Assembly (NCBI RefSeq): GCF_003860465.1
Contig: NZ_CP034183.1
Span: 316,001-380,000 of the forward strand
Source: Deinococcus psychrotolerans
Lineage (GTDB): Bacteria > Deinococcota > Deinococci > Deinococcales > Deinococcaceae
Direction of reading: 5' to 3'
DNA length: 64,000 nt
In this document: in pieces, positions 1 through 8,481 of the stretch
Position numbering within the stretch: the first letter of the stretch is position 1
Layout of the letters: the number at the start of each line of letters is the position of its first letter
Program-made: the position numbers and the translations under genes
Notes under the pieces: model-generated
Told to the model about the DNA's origin: nothing
The model's input: the letters and a program-made list of their open reading frames with translations, nothing else
The model's database searches: none

Positions 1-1
1 C

Positions 2-748
2 GCCACCGGCGTCGTGACGGGCAAGCCGGTGCAGCTCGGCGGCTCACTGGGCCGCGCCGACGCCACCGGACGCGGGGTGTTCGTGACGGGCGCTCAGGCG
101 CTCATCAAGCTGGGCATGCCGTTAGAAGGTGCAAAAATTGCGGTGCAGGGCTTCGGCAACGTGGGCTACGCCGCCGCCCGTATCTTTCAAGATCACGGCG
201 CAAAAATCGTGGCGATTCAAGACGTCTCCGGCACCATTTTCAGCGCCGGCGGCTTAGACCCCTACGCGGTGCAGGCTCACCTTCAGGCCACCGGCAGCGT
301 GCTGAACTTTGAAGGCAGCGACGCGCTGACCAAAGCCGAGTTCTGGCAAGTGCCGTGCGACGTGCTCATTCCCGCCGCGCTGGAAAAGCAGATCACCGTC
401 GACAACGCCGATCAGATTCAGGCCCGCGTGATCGTGGAAGGCGCGAACGGCCCGACCACCCCCGCCGCCGACGATATTTTGCGCGGGCGCGGCGTGACGC
501 TGGTGCCGGACGTGCTGGCCAACGCAGGCGGCGTGACGGTCAGTTATTTTGAATGGGTGCAGGATTTTTCGAGCTTTTTCTGGACGGAAGACGAGATCAA
601 TGCCCGCTTAGACCGGATCATGGCGGAAGCGTTCAACAGCCTGTGGGCGGTGGCCGAGCGGCACGGCGTCACGCTGAGAACCGCCGCCTACATCGTGGCC
701 TGCACGCGGGTGCTGGAAGCGCGGGCACTGAGAGGGCTGTACCCTTAA
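2..748 (+). CDS. Glutamate dehydrogenase, C-terminal part (5' end outside window)
   Basis: The frame is open from base 2, so the gene begins before the window. The visible 248 codons are the NAD(P)-binding half of a Glu/Leu/Phe/Val-type dehydrogenase: a glycine-rich Rossmann turn ([12 protein letters not shown]) near window residues 48-59, the region [15 protein letters not shown], and a C-terminal [15 protein letters not shown] segment ([18 protein letters not shown]). The enzyme interconverts glutamate and 2-oxoglutarate plus ammonium in the cytoplasm. Cofactor preference and the gdhA/gudB name cannot be settled from this part. No clear terminator follows; the next gene starts 79 bases on with its own promoter. 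Confidence 0.92.
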   Translation, partial: ATGVVTGKPVQLGGSLGRADATGRGVFVTGAQALIKLGMPLEGAKIAVQGFGNVGYAAARIFQDHGAKIVAIQDVSGTIFSAGGLDPYAVQAHLQATGSVLNFEGSDALTKAEFWQVPCDVLIPAALEKQITVDNADQIQARVIVEGANGPTTPAADDILRGRGVTLVPDVLANAGGVTVSYFEWVQDFSSFFWTEDEINARLDRIMAEAFNSLWAVAERHGVTLRTAAYIVACTRVLEARALRGLYP

Positions 749-784
749 GCGGCTGCATCCTTAAATGGGGATTCTTCCTCTCTT

Positions 785-827
785 TTAATTGCCTCCTTAC
801 TATACTGATGAGTAAGGAGGCAATTAA
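785..827 (+). promoter_or_regulatory. Perfect 17-bp palindrome spanning promoter and RBS of the toxin-antitoxin operon
   Basis: Left arm TTAATTGCCTCCTTACT (785-801) is an exact reverse complement of right arm AGTAAGGAGGCAATTAA (811-827), with a 9-base spacer. A -10 box TATACT (801-806) sits in the spacer, the right arm contains the ribosome-binding site AAGGAGG, and the ATG follows directly at 828. This fits an autorepressor operator for the antitoxin or toxin-antitoxin complex. If transcription started further upstream, the same sequence would form an RNA hairpin hiding the ribosome-binding site. Confidence 0.75.
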
Positions 828-1082
828 ATGTCAAGGACGACTATAACCAGTAAGGGACAAATCACTGTACCGCACGAGATTCGCGCCGCTCTCAAGCTGG
901 TGCAGGGGGATCAATTGCAGATTGAAGTCGTTGCCAACGGCTTCGAGGCCCGTTTGGTTCGGCGTCCGACAGCGGCTTCTCTGCAAGGTATTCTGAAAAG
1001 CGAGGTGCCGTATCAAAGTCAGGAAGCCGAGCGTCAGGCAGTGGCGGAGGCGCTCGCTGAAAAGTTTTCAAAGCAAAAATGA
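828..1082 (+). CDS. AbrB/MazE-family antitoxin (SpoVT-AbrB domain)
   Basis: An 84-residue protein whose N-terminal 45 residues fit the swapped-hairpin AbrB/SpoVT DNA-binding domain (TTITSKGQITVPHEIRAAL). The charged C-terminal tail (about 50-84) is the expected toxin-binding part. It is preceded by AAGGAGG and begins immediately after a perfect palindrome, which it probably binds for autorepression. The stop overlaps the start of the PIN toxin gene by 4 bases (ATGA), so the two are translationally coupled. VapB/MazE-type naming is from family resemblance; the cognate toxin is PIN-type, so VapB-like is the better functional description. Confidence 0.85.
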   Translation: MSRTTITSKGQITVPHEIRAALKLVQGDQLQIEVVANGFEARLVRRPTAASLQGILKSEVPYQSQEAERQAVAEALAEKFSKQK

Positions 1083-1498
1083 GCAGTTCGCAACCTCTTG
1101 AAGGCGTTTTGCTGGACGCCAATGTCGTGCTCCGTTACCTGACCAACGAGCCGCCGGAGATGGCTGGGCGGAGCCTAGCGCTGTTAGAGCGGGCCGAACG
1201 CGGCGAACTGAGATTGATCTTGACACCTTTGGTGCTGGCAGAGTGCGTCTGGGTGCTGAAATCATTTTACAAATTGCCGCTTGCCCGGATCAGTGAGGCG
1301 CTGCAACAGGTCTTTGAACTCGGCGGCGTAACCACCCAGCAGCGCCCTGTCATCAGCGCCGCCTTAATCAGCATGGCCCAGCACAATGTTGATTTCACCG
1401 ACGCTTATTTGGCTGAACTGGCCCGCGCCGAAGGACTGAGTGTGGCCAGTTTTGACCAAGATTTCAGCAAGCTTTCGGTGACGCTTGTCTCCATCTGA
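1079..1498 (+). CDS. PIN-domain toxin, VapC-like ribonuclease
   Basis: A 139-residue protein, the usual size for VapC. PIN-domain acidic positions are visible: LLDANVVLRYL near residue 10-20 (first Asp), AECVWVL near residue 59 (Glu), NVDFTDAYLA near residue 101-110 (Asp) and SFDQDF near residue 127 (Asp). VapC toxins are Mg-dependent RNases that cut tRNA or rRNA and are held inactive by the antitoxin. The ATGA overlap with the upstream antitoxin gene supports a two-gene operon. The RNA target cannot be read from the sequence. Confidence 0.87.
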   Translation: MSSSQPLEGVLLDANVVLRYLTNEPPEMAGRSLALLERAERGELRLILTPLVLAECVWVLKSFYKLPLARISEALQQVFELGGVTTQQRPVISAALISMAQHNVDFTDAYLAELARAEGLSVASFDQDFSKLSVTLVSI

Positions 1499-1519
1499 TT
1501 GCTGTCTCAGCCCCTTAGA

Positions 1520-2293
1520 ATGGCGAGCGTGACCCAGCCCGATTTCCGCAGCATTGAGCGTGCCCGCAAACTCCTCGCGCTGTGGCGCGGCGCGGTGGGC
1601 GGCGAGAAAAGTAAGGCGCGGGGAGCGCTGATGCGGGTGCTGGAAAATTCAAACCTCACCCTGCGCGACCTAGAAGCGGGCCTGCCGACCACCCTTGACC
1701 CCGAGGACAGTCTGTCGGTGCGCGAGGCCGACACCCTGCTGCTTGCTCTTGACGGTTCACCCGCCGAACGAGACGCCGCTCTGACCCGACTTGCCGACTT
1801 GCCGGGCCTCAGCGTGGCCGAGCGCGAGCGTGTCTTGCGCTTCTTGGACTTGGGCCGTTTGGTGGCTTCCCGCGCTGATGGCTGGGTGCAAACGCAGGCA
1901 GACGCCGAAATTACTGCCGAAGCCCTGACGCGGGCGGGCCAGCACCTGACCGAAAGCGAAGTGGCCCGCAGCCCCGGTGCCACGCTGGCCGACTCGGCGC
2001 GGGACTTGGGCTTTTTGCGGGCGGCTCAGTTGGTGCGGCCTGAGCGCAGTCTCAAAGCCTCGGGCGAATATCAAGCAGCGTTTTTGGCTTCACTTTGCGC
2101 GGCTCTGAGCGGGATTCCGGCCAGCTCGCATGGCCCCGATTCCGAGGGGCGTTACTCGGTGACGGCCCACCTTAGCGTCAACGAACTTTCACAGGTGCGG
2201 GCACGCTTGGCGCGGGAAGAAGCGGGACTGAGGCGCGAGTTGCTGCGGGCCGCCCGCCTCTACGGCCGTGAAGTGGGTCAGCAGAAGTTGTGA
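1520..2293 (+). CDS. Conserved hypothetical protein
   Basis: I do not recognise a family. The 257-residue product is Leu/Ala/Arg/Glu-rich and predicted mostly helical, with no signal peptide or membrane segment. I choose ATG at 1520 (MASVTQPDFRSIERARK) over an in-frame TTG at 1499. It lies 21 bases after the toxin gene without an obvious ribosome-binding site, and TTAGAATGG just before the start may be part of a promoter. Codon use is like its neighbours, so this looks like a real core gene. Confidence 0.7.
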   Translation: MASVTQPDFRSIERARKLLALWRGAVGGEKSKARGALMRVLENSNLTLRDLEAGLPTTLDPEDSLSVREADTLLLALDGSPAERDAALTRLADLPGLSVAERERVLRFLDLGRLVASRADGWVQTQADAEITAEALTRAGQHLTESEVARSPGATLADSARDLGFLRAAQLVRPERSLKASGEYQAAFLASLCAALSGIPASSHGPDSEGRYSVTAHLSVNELSQVRARLAREEAGLRRELLRAARLYGREVGQQKL

Positions 2294-2348
2294 GCTTAGA
2301 ATACTGAGCAGCTATTTAAGTTTTGCCCACCCACAAAGGAGCGCTCCC

Positions 2349-3311
2349 TTGCCTCAAGTCCAGCCCAAAGACCAGACCGCCGCCCAAATGCTTTCGCATT
2401 GGAAACCCGCTCCCGCAGGCTACAAACACGTGGTCAGCGTCTCGCTGGGCTCCAGCAAGCGCGACGCTCGCGAAGAAACCGAGCTGCTCGGCCAGAAGTT
2501 CGTGTTGGAGCGCATCGGCACCGACGGCGACATGAAAAAGCTGCGCGACTTGCTGCTGGCCTTAGACGGCAAAGTCAGCGCCTTTGGGCTGGGCGGCACC
2601 GATATCTATATCGTGGCGGGTGACAAGCGCTACACCTTCCGCGAAATTGCGCCGCTGGTGGCGGGCCTTAAAACCCCGATCGTGGACGGCTCCGGCCTCA
2701 AGCACACCCTGGAGCGCGAGGCGATTAAGCAACTCGAACCGCTGATTCACTGGAAAGGCTGCCGCACTTTGCTGGTCTCCAGCGTTGACCGTTTCGGTAT
2801 GGCCGAAGCCTTGTCTGAGGCGGGCGCGAACGTGCTTTACGGCGACATTGTTTTCGGGCTGAATCTGAATGTGCCGCTGCGCAGCATGAACAGCATCCGC
2901 AAGGTGGCCAAAGTGATTTTGCCGGCCTTGACCTTTTTGCCGTTCAAGTGGTTTTACCCCACCGGCGAAAAGCAGGAACAGAGCGTGCAGGGCGTGGGCA
3001 CCCAGTATTACGAGTGGGCCGAGGTGATTGCCGGTGACACCCACTATGTCAAGCGCTACGCTCCCGACAAGCTGGAGGGCAAAACCATTTTGACCCAGAC
3101 CATTACTGAAGCAGACCGCGAGTGGGCGCGGCAGCACGGCGTGAAGCGGCTGATCACCACCACGCCGCGCATTGGAAGCCGTAACTTCGCCACCAACGTG
3201 ATGGAAGCCATGCTGGTGGCCTCCCAAGATGCCGGCGCGGCGCTGAGTGAAGCGCAGTACCGCGACCTGCTTTTGGAACTGGATTTCAGGCCGCAAGTGA
3301 CGGAGTTTTGA
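2349..3311 (+). CDS. Conserved cytoplasmic protein, resembling proteins annotated as quinate 5-dehydrogenase
   Basis: 320 residues from a TTG at 2349, chosen because AAAGGAG (2335-2341) is placed 7 bases upstream; an in-frame start at 2268 would overlap the preceding gene. A -10 box TAGAAT at 2297-2302 could drive it. The sequence has glycine-rich turns (FGLGGTDIYIVAGDKRY near residue 80-96; LLVSSVDRFGMAEAL near 145) suggesting a Rossmann-like fold. Related proteins in Deinococcus are, from memory, labelled quinate 5-dehydrogenase; I see no shikimate/quinate signature that proves activity, so treat that as a name only. Confidence 0.6.
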   Translation: MPQVQPKDQTAAQMLSHWKPAPAGYKHVVSVSLGSSKRDAREETELLGQKFVLERIGTDGDMKKLRDLLLALDGKVSAFGLGGTDIYIVAGDKRYTFREIAPLVAGLKTPIVDGSGLKHTLEREAIKQLEPLIHWKGCRTLLVSSVDRFGMAEALSEAGANVLYGDIVFGLNLNVPLRSMNSIRKVAKVILPALTFLPFKWFYPTGEKQEQSVQGVGTQYYEWAEVIAGDTHYVKRYAPDKLEGKTILTQTITEADREWARQHGVKRLITTTPRIGSRNFATNVMEAMLVASQDAGAALSEAQYRDLLLELDFRPQVTEF

Positions 3312-3454
3312 GCGCTGCGTTGAATGGATTTTTGCTGTGACCGCCCGGCGCCCGGCCTCCTTGTAGGCGCTCTCGCCTGCGCTACACAACTCGGGATGCT
3401 GAGGAAGAGTTGGCAGGCCCGGCTCAGTTAAACTTTCTGCATGAGGCACCCGCA

Positions 3455-5596
3455 ATGACCACCACCTTTTTTGTCGGCCCGGTCGGCCAAGATGTCGGCC
3501 TGACCAGTTTGGCCCTCGGCCTCGCCCGCGCGTTGTCGCGCAGTGGAGCCAGCGTCGCCTTTCTCAAGCCGATTGCCCAAGACCACAGCGCCGCCGACCG
3601 CAGCACCGTGTTCGCCCGCACCTTTTTGCAAACGGTTCCCGACCCCTTGCCCCGTGCCCACGCCGAAATGCTGCTGGGCAGAGAAGACAGCGATGACCTG
3701 TTAGAAGAAATAGTGGCGCTGGCCGAACAAGCCCGCAGCGGCGCGGACATCGTGGTGGTGGAGGGGCTCAACCTCAGCGGCGGCAACAGCTATGCGGGCG
3801 GCCTCAACGCTCTGATCTCGCGCACGCTGGGGGCCGAGGCGGTCTTGGTGGCCTCTATGCGCGGCCTGGACACCGGCATGGGAGCGGGAGCGCTGGGCGA
3901 CAGCTTAGAGATCACCGCCCGCGACTACGACCGCTCGGACGGTGGCGGGCTGGCGGGTCTGATTCTCAACCACGTGCCGCTGGGCACCGACTTCGGCGCG
4001 GCGCTGGCCGAGTTGCGCCGCCACGCGCCGAGTCTGGCGGGCGGCAAGTTGCCGCTGCTGGGCGTGGTGGGTGAGCAGACCGAGTTGTACGCGCCGCGCA
4101 CCGGCGACGTGGCCCGCACGCTGGGGGCCGTTATTCTCAACGAAGGTGAACTCAATACCCGCCGCGTGATCAGCACGGTGGTTTCGGCTCGCAGCGCACC
4201 CTACGTGGCCGACTTGCTGCGGCCCGGCGCACTGGTGGTGGCTCCCGGCGACCGCGAAGACATCGTAATGGCCGCCAGCCTGGCGCACCTCTCCGGCGTG
4301 CCGCTGGCGGGCCTGCTGCTCACGGCGGACAGCGCTCCCGACGACTCGATTGCCCGGCTGTGCCGCTCGGCGCTCAGCGGGTCGATGCCGGTGCTGCAAG
4401 TGGCGGCCAACACCTACACCACCGCCGGACGCCTGACCCAGATGGAGCGCAAGATCCCGTTGGACGACTTGGAACGCTTGGAGCGCACCCTGGAATTTAT
4501 GGCCGACCGCCTCGACATTCAGCCGCTCAAGGGGCTGCTGAGCGGCACTGCTCCGCTGCGCGAACGCCGCATGACCCCGCCTGCTTTTCGGCACTACCTG
4601 GTCGAGCAGTCCCGAGCCGCCGCCAAGCGGGTGGTGTTGCCGGAAGGTGACGAGCCGCGCACCATCAAGGCCGCCGTGATCTGCCACGAAAAAGGCATCG
4701 CCCGCTGCGTGCTGCTGGCTCCTCCCGAGCGGGTGCGGGCGGTGGCCGAGGCGCAGGGCGTGACGCTGCCGCCCGAGCTGGAAATTTTAGACCCCGAAAC
4801 GGTGCGTGGGCGCTACGTCGCGCCGATGGTGGAGCAGCGCCGCAGCAAGGGTCTGACCGAGCCGATGGCTGAGGCGCAACTCGAAGACAACGTGGTGCTG
4901 GGCACCATGATGCTGTCGCTGGGTGAAGTGGACGGCTTGGTGTCGGGCGCAGTCCACACCACCGCCAACACCGTGCGGCCCGCGCTGCAACTCATCAAAA
5001 CTGCGCCGGGAGCGGCTCTGGTCAGCTCCATCTTTTTTATGCTGATGCCCGAACAGGTGCTGGTCTACGGCGACGCGGCCATCAATCCCAACCCCAATGC
5101 GCAGGAACTGGCTGACATCGCCATTCAATCGGCGGACTCGGCAGCCGCCTTCGGGATCGAGCCGAGAATCGCCATGCTCAGCTACTCCACTGGCACGTCC
5201 GGCTCGGGCGAGGACGTCGAAAAGGTGGCCGAGGCGACCCGCTTGGTCAAAGAGCGTCGCCCCGACCTCAACGTGGACGGCCCGCTGCAATACGACGCGG
5301 CCAGCGTGCTGAGCGTCGGCCAGCAAAAGGCTCCCGGTTCCAGCGTGGCAGGCCGCGCCACCGTCTTTATTTTCCCCGATCTCAACACTGGCAACACCAC
5401 TTACAAAGCGGTGCAGCGAAGCGCAGGCGTGGTGGCGGTGGGGCCCATGCTTCAGGGCCTGCGCAAGCCGGTCAACGACCTCTCGCGCGGCGCACTGGTG
5501 GACGATATCGTTTACACCATCGCGCTGACGGCCATTCAAGCGGCGCAGGTCAGCAAAGCAGGGGAGACGGCGACTGAACTTCCCGGAGGTGGGTGA
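3455..5596 (+). CDS. pta: Phosphate acetyltransferase (long form)
   Basis: 713 residues, matching the long two-domain Pta. The N-terminal half (1-350) is a BioD-like P-loop-derived domain followed by a DRTGG domain (LLRPGALVVAPGDREDIVMAASLAHLSGVPLAGLLLT, near 255-290). The C-terminal 330 residues are the catalytic PTA/PTB domain (FRHYLVEQSRAAAKRVVLPEG; PNPNAQELADIAIQSADSA; MLSYSTGTSGSG; YDAASVLSVGQQKAPGS). It interconverts acetyl-CoA and acetyl phosphate. The start ATG 3455 is preceded by a GAGG element and by a -10-like TAAACT at 3429-3434. No acetate kinase gene is next to it. The stop overlaps the next start (GTGA). Confidence 0.95.
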   Translation: MTTTFFVGPVGQDVGLTSLALGLARALSRSGASVAFLKPIAQDHSAADRSTVFARTFLQTVPDPLPRAHAEMLLGREDSDDLLEEIVALAEQARSGADIVVVEGLNLSGGNSYAGGLNALISRTLGAEAVLVASMRGLDTGMGAGALGDSLEITARDYDRSDGGGLAGLILNHVPLGTDFGAALAELRRHAPSLAGGKLPLLGVVGEQTELYAPRTGDVARTLGAVILNEGELNTRRVISTVVSARSAPYVADLLRPGALVVAPGDREDIVMAASLAHLSGVPLAGLLLTADSAPDDSIARLCRSALSGSMPVLQVAANTYTTAGRLTQMERKIPLDDLERLERTLEFMADRLDIQPLKGLLSGTAPLRERRMTPPAFRHYLVEQSRAAAKRVVLPEGDEPRTIKAAVICHEKGIARCVLLAPPERVRAVAEAQGVTLPPELEILDPETVRGRYVAPMVEQRRSKGLTEPMAEAQLEDNVVLGTMMLSLGEVDGLVSGAVHTTANTVRPALQLIKTAPGAALVSSIFFMLMPEQVLVYGDAAINPNPNAQELADIAIQSADSAAAFGIEPRIAMLSYSTGTSGSGEDVEKVAEATRLVKERRPDLNVDGPLQYDAASVLSVGQQKAPGSSVAGRATVFIFPDLNTGNTTYKAVQRSAGVVAVGPMLQGLRKPVNDLSRGALVDDIVYTIALTAIQAAQVSKAGETATELPGGG

Positions 5597-6087
5597 ACGG
5601 CCCGGTTCTCCTGCGGCTGATTCTGGAGCAGGGTGAACGCTGGGTCATCTGGAAACCGGGTGATTTGAGCGCCGATGTGCTGGTCTGCCAAGCTGGACGT
5701 CTCGCCGCCTTTACTGACGCTGACGAGGCGCAGATTTGGGCGGCGGCAAAAAACTGGACTTTGACGATAGGAAACACCTGCGATTTCACGGCGGTTCTTC
5801 GGCATCTGCGCGGCGAGCAGCTTCAAGCCGACGCCTCTGCGCTGCTGGGCATCTGGAACTTGAGTATGGATCTGGCCGAGGGTCTTTTGAAGCCCAACCA
5901 CCCGGTGCTGAGCCGCAGCGTCGCCCTTGACCGGCTCCACGACCAACTGACGGCGCTGGCGATGCCTTGGTCGGTGCTTGATCAGCCACCCCAGCGGGCC
6001 GATCTCGACGGCGGCGTGCTGGAACAGTTAACTGCTCAAGCCACTTCGCTTTTCGAGCGGCAGCTCAGCGCCGCGTTGCAGGCCTGA
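5593..6087 (+). CDS. Hypothetical protein coupled to pta
   Basis: 164 residues from GTG 5593, which overlaps the pta stop codon; GGAGGTGG lies 5 bases upstream, so it is probably translated from the pta message. No signal peptide, membrane segment or recognisable motif; the C-terminal third is helical (LDGGVLEQLTAQATSLFERQLSAAL). Its role is unknown; position alone suggests a link to pta expression or acetate metabolism, but this may be only operon convenience. Confidence 0.65.
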   Translation: MNGPVLLRLILEQGERWVIWKPGDLSADVLVCQAGRLAAFTDADEAQIWAAAKNWTLTIGNTCDFTAVLRHLRGEQLQADASALLGIWNLSMDLAEGLLKPNHPVLSRSVALDRLHDQLTALAMPWSVLDQPPQRADLDGGVLEQLTAQATSLFERQLSAALQA

Positions 6088-6110
6088 GCCGGCGCAGCCT
6101 ACACTCAGGT

Positions 6111-6392
6111 ATGGTCACTGCTATTGTTCTGGTGCAAGCCGAGCGCTCCCTTATCCCCGAAACTGCCGCGCTGCTCGCTCAAGTCAAGCACGTCCGCGAG
6201 GTCTACAGCGTCACCGGCGACTGGGACATCGTGGCGATGCTCAAGTTGCCGAGTTACGACGATCTCGACGACGTGGTCACCGCCCACCTGCGCAAACTCC
6301 CCGGCATCGTCAAGACCCAGACCATGCTGGCCTTCCGCGCTTACAGCGAAACGGCGCTGGATGAGGGTTTCGGGATCGGTTTAGACGGCTAA
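6111..6392 (+). CDS. Stand-alone Lrp/AsnC ligand-binding (RAM) domain protein
   Basis: 93 residues corresponding to the alpha-beta effector domain of Lrp/AsnC regulators (AIVLVQAERSLIPETAALLAQVKHVREVYSVTGDWDIVAMLKLPSYDDLDDVV... TQTMLAFRAYSE) without the helix-turn-helix. Such proteins form ring-shaped oligomers that bind amino acids. The message is probably leaderless: TACACT at 6100-6105 ends 5 bases before the ATG. It may be a partner or competitor of full-length Lrp proteins elsewhere; no ligand can be assigned. Confidence 0.85.
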   Translation: MVTAIVLVQAERSLIPETAALLAQVKHVREVYSVTGDWDIVAMLKLPSYDDLDDVVTAHLRKLPGIVKTQTMLAFRAYSETALDEGFGIGLDG

Positions 6393-6398
6393 AAAAGG

Positions 6399-6431
6399 TG
6401 AGACGCTGCTGAGACGCTTCCCCGCCAGACT
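6399..6431 (+). promoter_or_regulatory. Putative SARP-type activator site: two 11-bp direct repeats plus -10 box
   Basis: TGAGACGCTGC (6399-6409) is followed head-to-tail by TGAGACGCTTC (6410-6420). The TGAGACGC octamer of the second copy ends 8 bases before CAGACT (6426-6431), a -10-like hexamer. Direct repeats on an 11-bp period with the last repeat 8 bp from the -10 box is the known operator design of Streptomyces antibiotic regulatory proteins. The same design recurs at 11630-11662, on the other side of the BTAD regulator gene. Confidence 0.72.
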
Positions 6432-6505
6432 GAGTGCACTTGAGTCGCTAGCGGAGCACAGGGCTCCGAACTGCGCCGCGCTTGAGAAAGGAAGGGAAAC
6501 CGAAA

Positions 6506-8401
6506 ATGAAACGTCTCGCGTCACTTTTGTTTGTGCTGCCCACCCTGCTGCTGGCCTGCGGCGGCCCCGCTGCGCCCAAGCCTCAACCTGGCCCTGGCCC
6601 TGGGCCTAATCCCGGCCCAATCAATTCGGTGGCGCGGGTCGAGATCAATTCGGCGTCGTTGGTGTTTGAAAACGGCAAAGCGGGTCAGCAGATCATTGCT
6701 CAAGCTTTCGACGCAAAGGGCAATGTCGTGAATACCCCGATCAGCTATCAGTCGAGTAAGCCTGACGTGATCGCGGTAGACGCCAGTGGACAGGCGGCGG
6801 CCAAAAGCGTGGGCAGCAGCCAGATCGTGGCGGTGGCGGGCGGGGTGCGCTCCAGTCCGGCCATCGCGGCCAGCGCCATTTTGGCGGACAACGTGGTCAG
6901 GATTCCTGACAGCAAAGTGGTCGGTGCGCCGCAGTTTGCCGAGGGGGTGACGCCGTTTAGCGTGGGCAGCACCTACACGGTGGTGCTGAAAGAGGTGTCG
7001 CCCACCGCTGGCAAACTGTGGTTCAGCAAAGCGCCCAACGGGATGACGGTGCAGGGCAAGGTGCTGTCCAGCCGCCCAGTGGCCAGCGGCACCGAGGTCA
7101 CGCTGGAAATCGTGCCGATCAGCGACGTGTTCAAAGACATGAGCATCAGTGAGGACATAGCAGTCAAGGCCGAGGAAGTGGAGTTCGGTGCCGCCACCAA
7201 GGCCGCTTACACCATCACCCGTCAGGCCGACGACACCTTCGTGTTCACGCCCAAAGACACCAACGCGCTGTCCGGCAACCTCGCGCCGCTGAGCTTTAAC
7301 GTGGGCCCGTTTAGCTGCGACGGTTCGCTGCCCGACGCGGCTTTTAATCTCGGCACGCCCAGTTTCACCTTGAACCCCGGCAGTCCGCAGTGGAATTTCG
7401 TCTGGCAAACGCCGCTGCCCGCCATTCCCTTTATCACCGATGGGCGGGCAGGCAGGCTGAAGGTGCTCTTCACCGCCACACCTACGCTGACCGTCCGCAG
7501 CGGCAACCACAGCATCACTGGCAATTTCAACAACCAATCGGTGACGTGCCGCTACAGAGACGACGTGCGGGTGGGGTTTTCTGCCTTCGGTCTGGGCTTC
7601 GCGGCCCGCATGAAACCCGGCGTCACTCTGGGCGGCAGTTTCGGGGCGGGCACCCGCACTTTGTCGGCAGTGGGCAGCGTCAGCAGCAATATCCGGGTGG
7701 GCTTTGATTGCCGCGCTCCGAGTGGCTGCACCACTTTGTCGCAGGGCAGCCTGGGCACGGTACGAGGAGCAGTCTCGTTTGGCGGAACGGGCGACCTCGC
7801 CGGAACCCTGCGCGATTTCAAGGCGGGTGTCTTCATGGACGCGGGCGTGGAAGTTCAGACTCCCATCAAGACCTTCGATTTGATCCGCTTTACCGAAGGC
7901 TACCGGATCAACACCGATTTCGCGCCGCTGGCGACCCAAATCAGCAGCGGCAATCCCAGCGACTACAAGATGGGACTGTATGCCAAAGTTGATCCGTTTT
8001 CGCTCATCAAAGATCTGGTCAAGTTTGCGATTGGGGTCAATGTCGGCGGCCTGCCCGATATCAATTTGGAAGAACAAACTTTGCAGTCACCGCTGATCAA
8101 GAGCCTGAATCTCAACGCTGCTAAAACGCAGGTGATAGTCAATATGGACGCCAGCCGCCTGAATTTCTACACCCTGGTGGCTCCATTCAGCCTCGGCTAC
8201 AACGTTAAAAAAGTGCGCTTGATCGAGAAGTCGGCAGGCGGCACCCTGACCACGCTGGCAGACGTGACGCCCATCTCCGGCGCGGCTTCGGTGACGCTGA
8301 ATATTCCCGCCAGCGCCGACCTGGAACGCCTGTACATCACCTTGATTCCCAACGTGTTGGATCAGCTTCCGGTGGGGACGGTGAAGGTGACGGGCCAATA
8401 A
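6506..8401 (+). CDS. Secreted lipoprotein with N-terminal Ig-like (Big-type) domain
   Basis: 631 residues from ATG 6506, preceded by AAGGAAGGG (6488-6496). A type II signal peptide ends in a lipobox LLAC with Cys18, then a Pro/Gly spacer (PGPGPGPNPGP). Residues about 32-125 look like a bacterial Ig-like repeat (RVEINSASLVFENGKAGQQIIAQAFDAKGNVV, KPDVIAVDASGQ). The rest is a long beta-rich region with no family I recognise. It should be anchored at the cell envelope. A SARP-like direct-repeat site lies upstream, so expression is probably driven by the activator encoded at 8482. A strong terminator follows. Confidence 0.8.
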   Translation: MKRLASLLFVLPTLLLACGGPAAPKPQPGPGPGPNPGPINSVARVEINSASLVFENGKAGQQIIAQAFDAKGNVVNTPISYQSSKPDVIAVDASGQAAAKSVGSSQIVAVAGGVRSSPAIAASAILADNVVRIPDSKVVGAPQFAEGVTPFSVGSTYTVVLKEVSPTAGKLWFSKAPNGMTVQGKVLSSRPVASGTEVTLEIVPISDVFKDMSISEDIAVKAEEVEFGAATKAAYTITRQADDTFVFTPKDTNALSGNLAPLSFNVGPFSCDGSLPDAAFNLGTPSFTLNPGSPQWNFVWQTPLPAIPFITDGRAGRLKVLFTATPTLTVRSGNHSITGNFNNQSVTCRYRDDVRVGFSAFGLGFAARMKPGVTLGGSFGAGTRTLSAVGSVSSNIRVGFDCRAPSGCTTLSQGSLGTVRGAVSFGGTGDLAGTLRDFKAGVFMDAGVEVQTPIKTFDLIRFTEGYRINTDFAPLATQISSGNPSDYKMGLYAKVDPFSLIKDLVKFAIGVNVGGLPDINLEEQTLQSPLIKSLNLNAAKTQVIVNMDASRLNFYTLVAPFSLGYNVKKVRLIEKSAGGTLTTLADVTPISGAASVTLNIPASADLERLYITLIPNVLDQLPVGTVKVTGQ

Positions 8402-8415
8402 CCCCCGCCCCCAGC

Positions 8416-8463
8416 GCCGCGCGTGGAGGAGACTTTGCTCTCTTCTCCACGCGCGGCTTCTTT
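8416..8463 (+). terminator. Intrinsic terminator after the lipoprotein gene
   Basis: Inverted repeat GCCGCGCGTGGAGGAGA (8416-8432) / TCTTCTCCACGCGCGGC (8441-8457), 17 bp with one mismatch and an 8-base loop, followed by TTCTTT. It separates the lipoprotein gene from the regulator gene. Confidence 0.85.
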
Positions 8464-8481
8464 AGCACTAAAATCTAAAGC

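Noticed and set aside
6521..8077. 518-codon minus-strand ORF
   Set aside because: It is antisense to the lipoprotein gene, which has a ribosome-binding site, lipobox and terminator.
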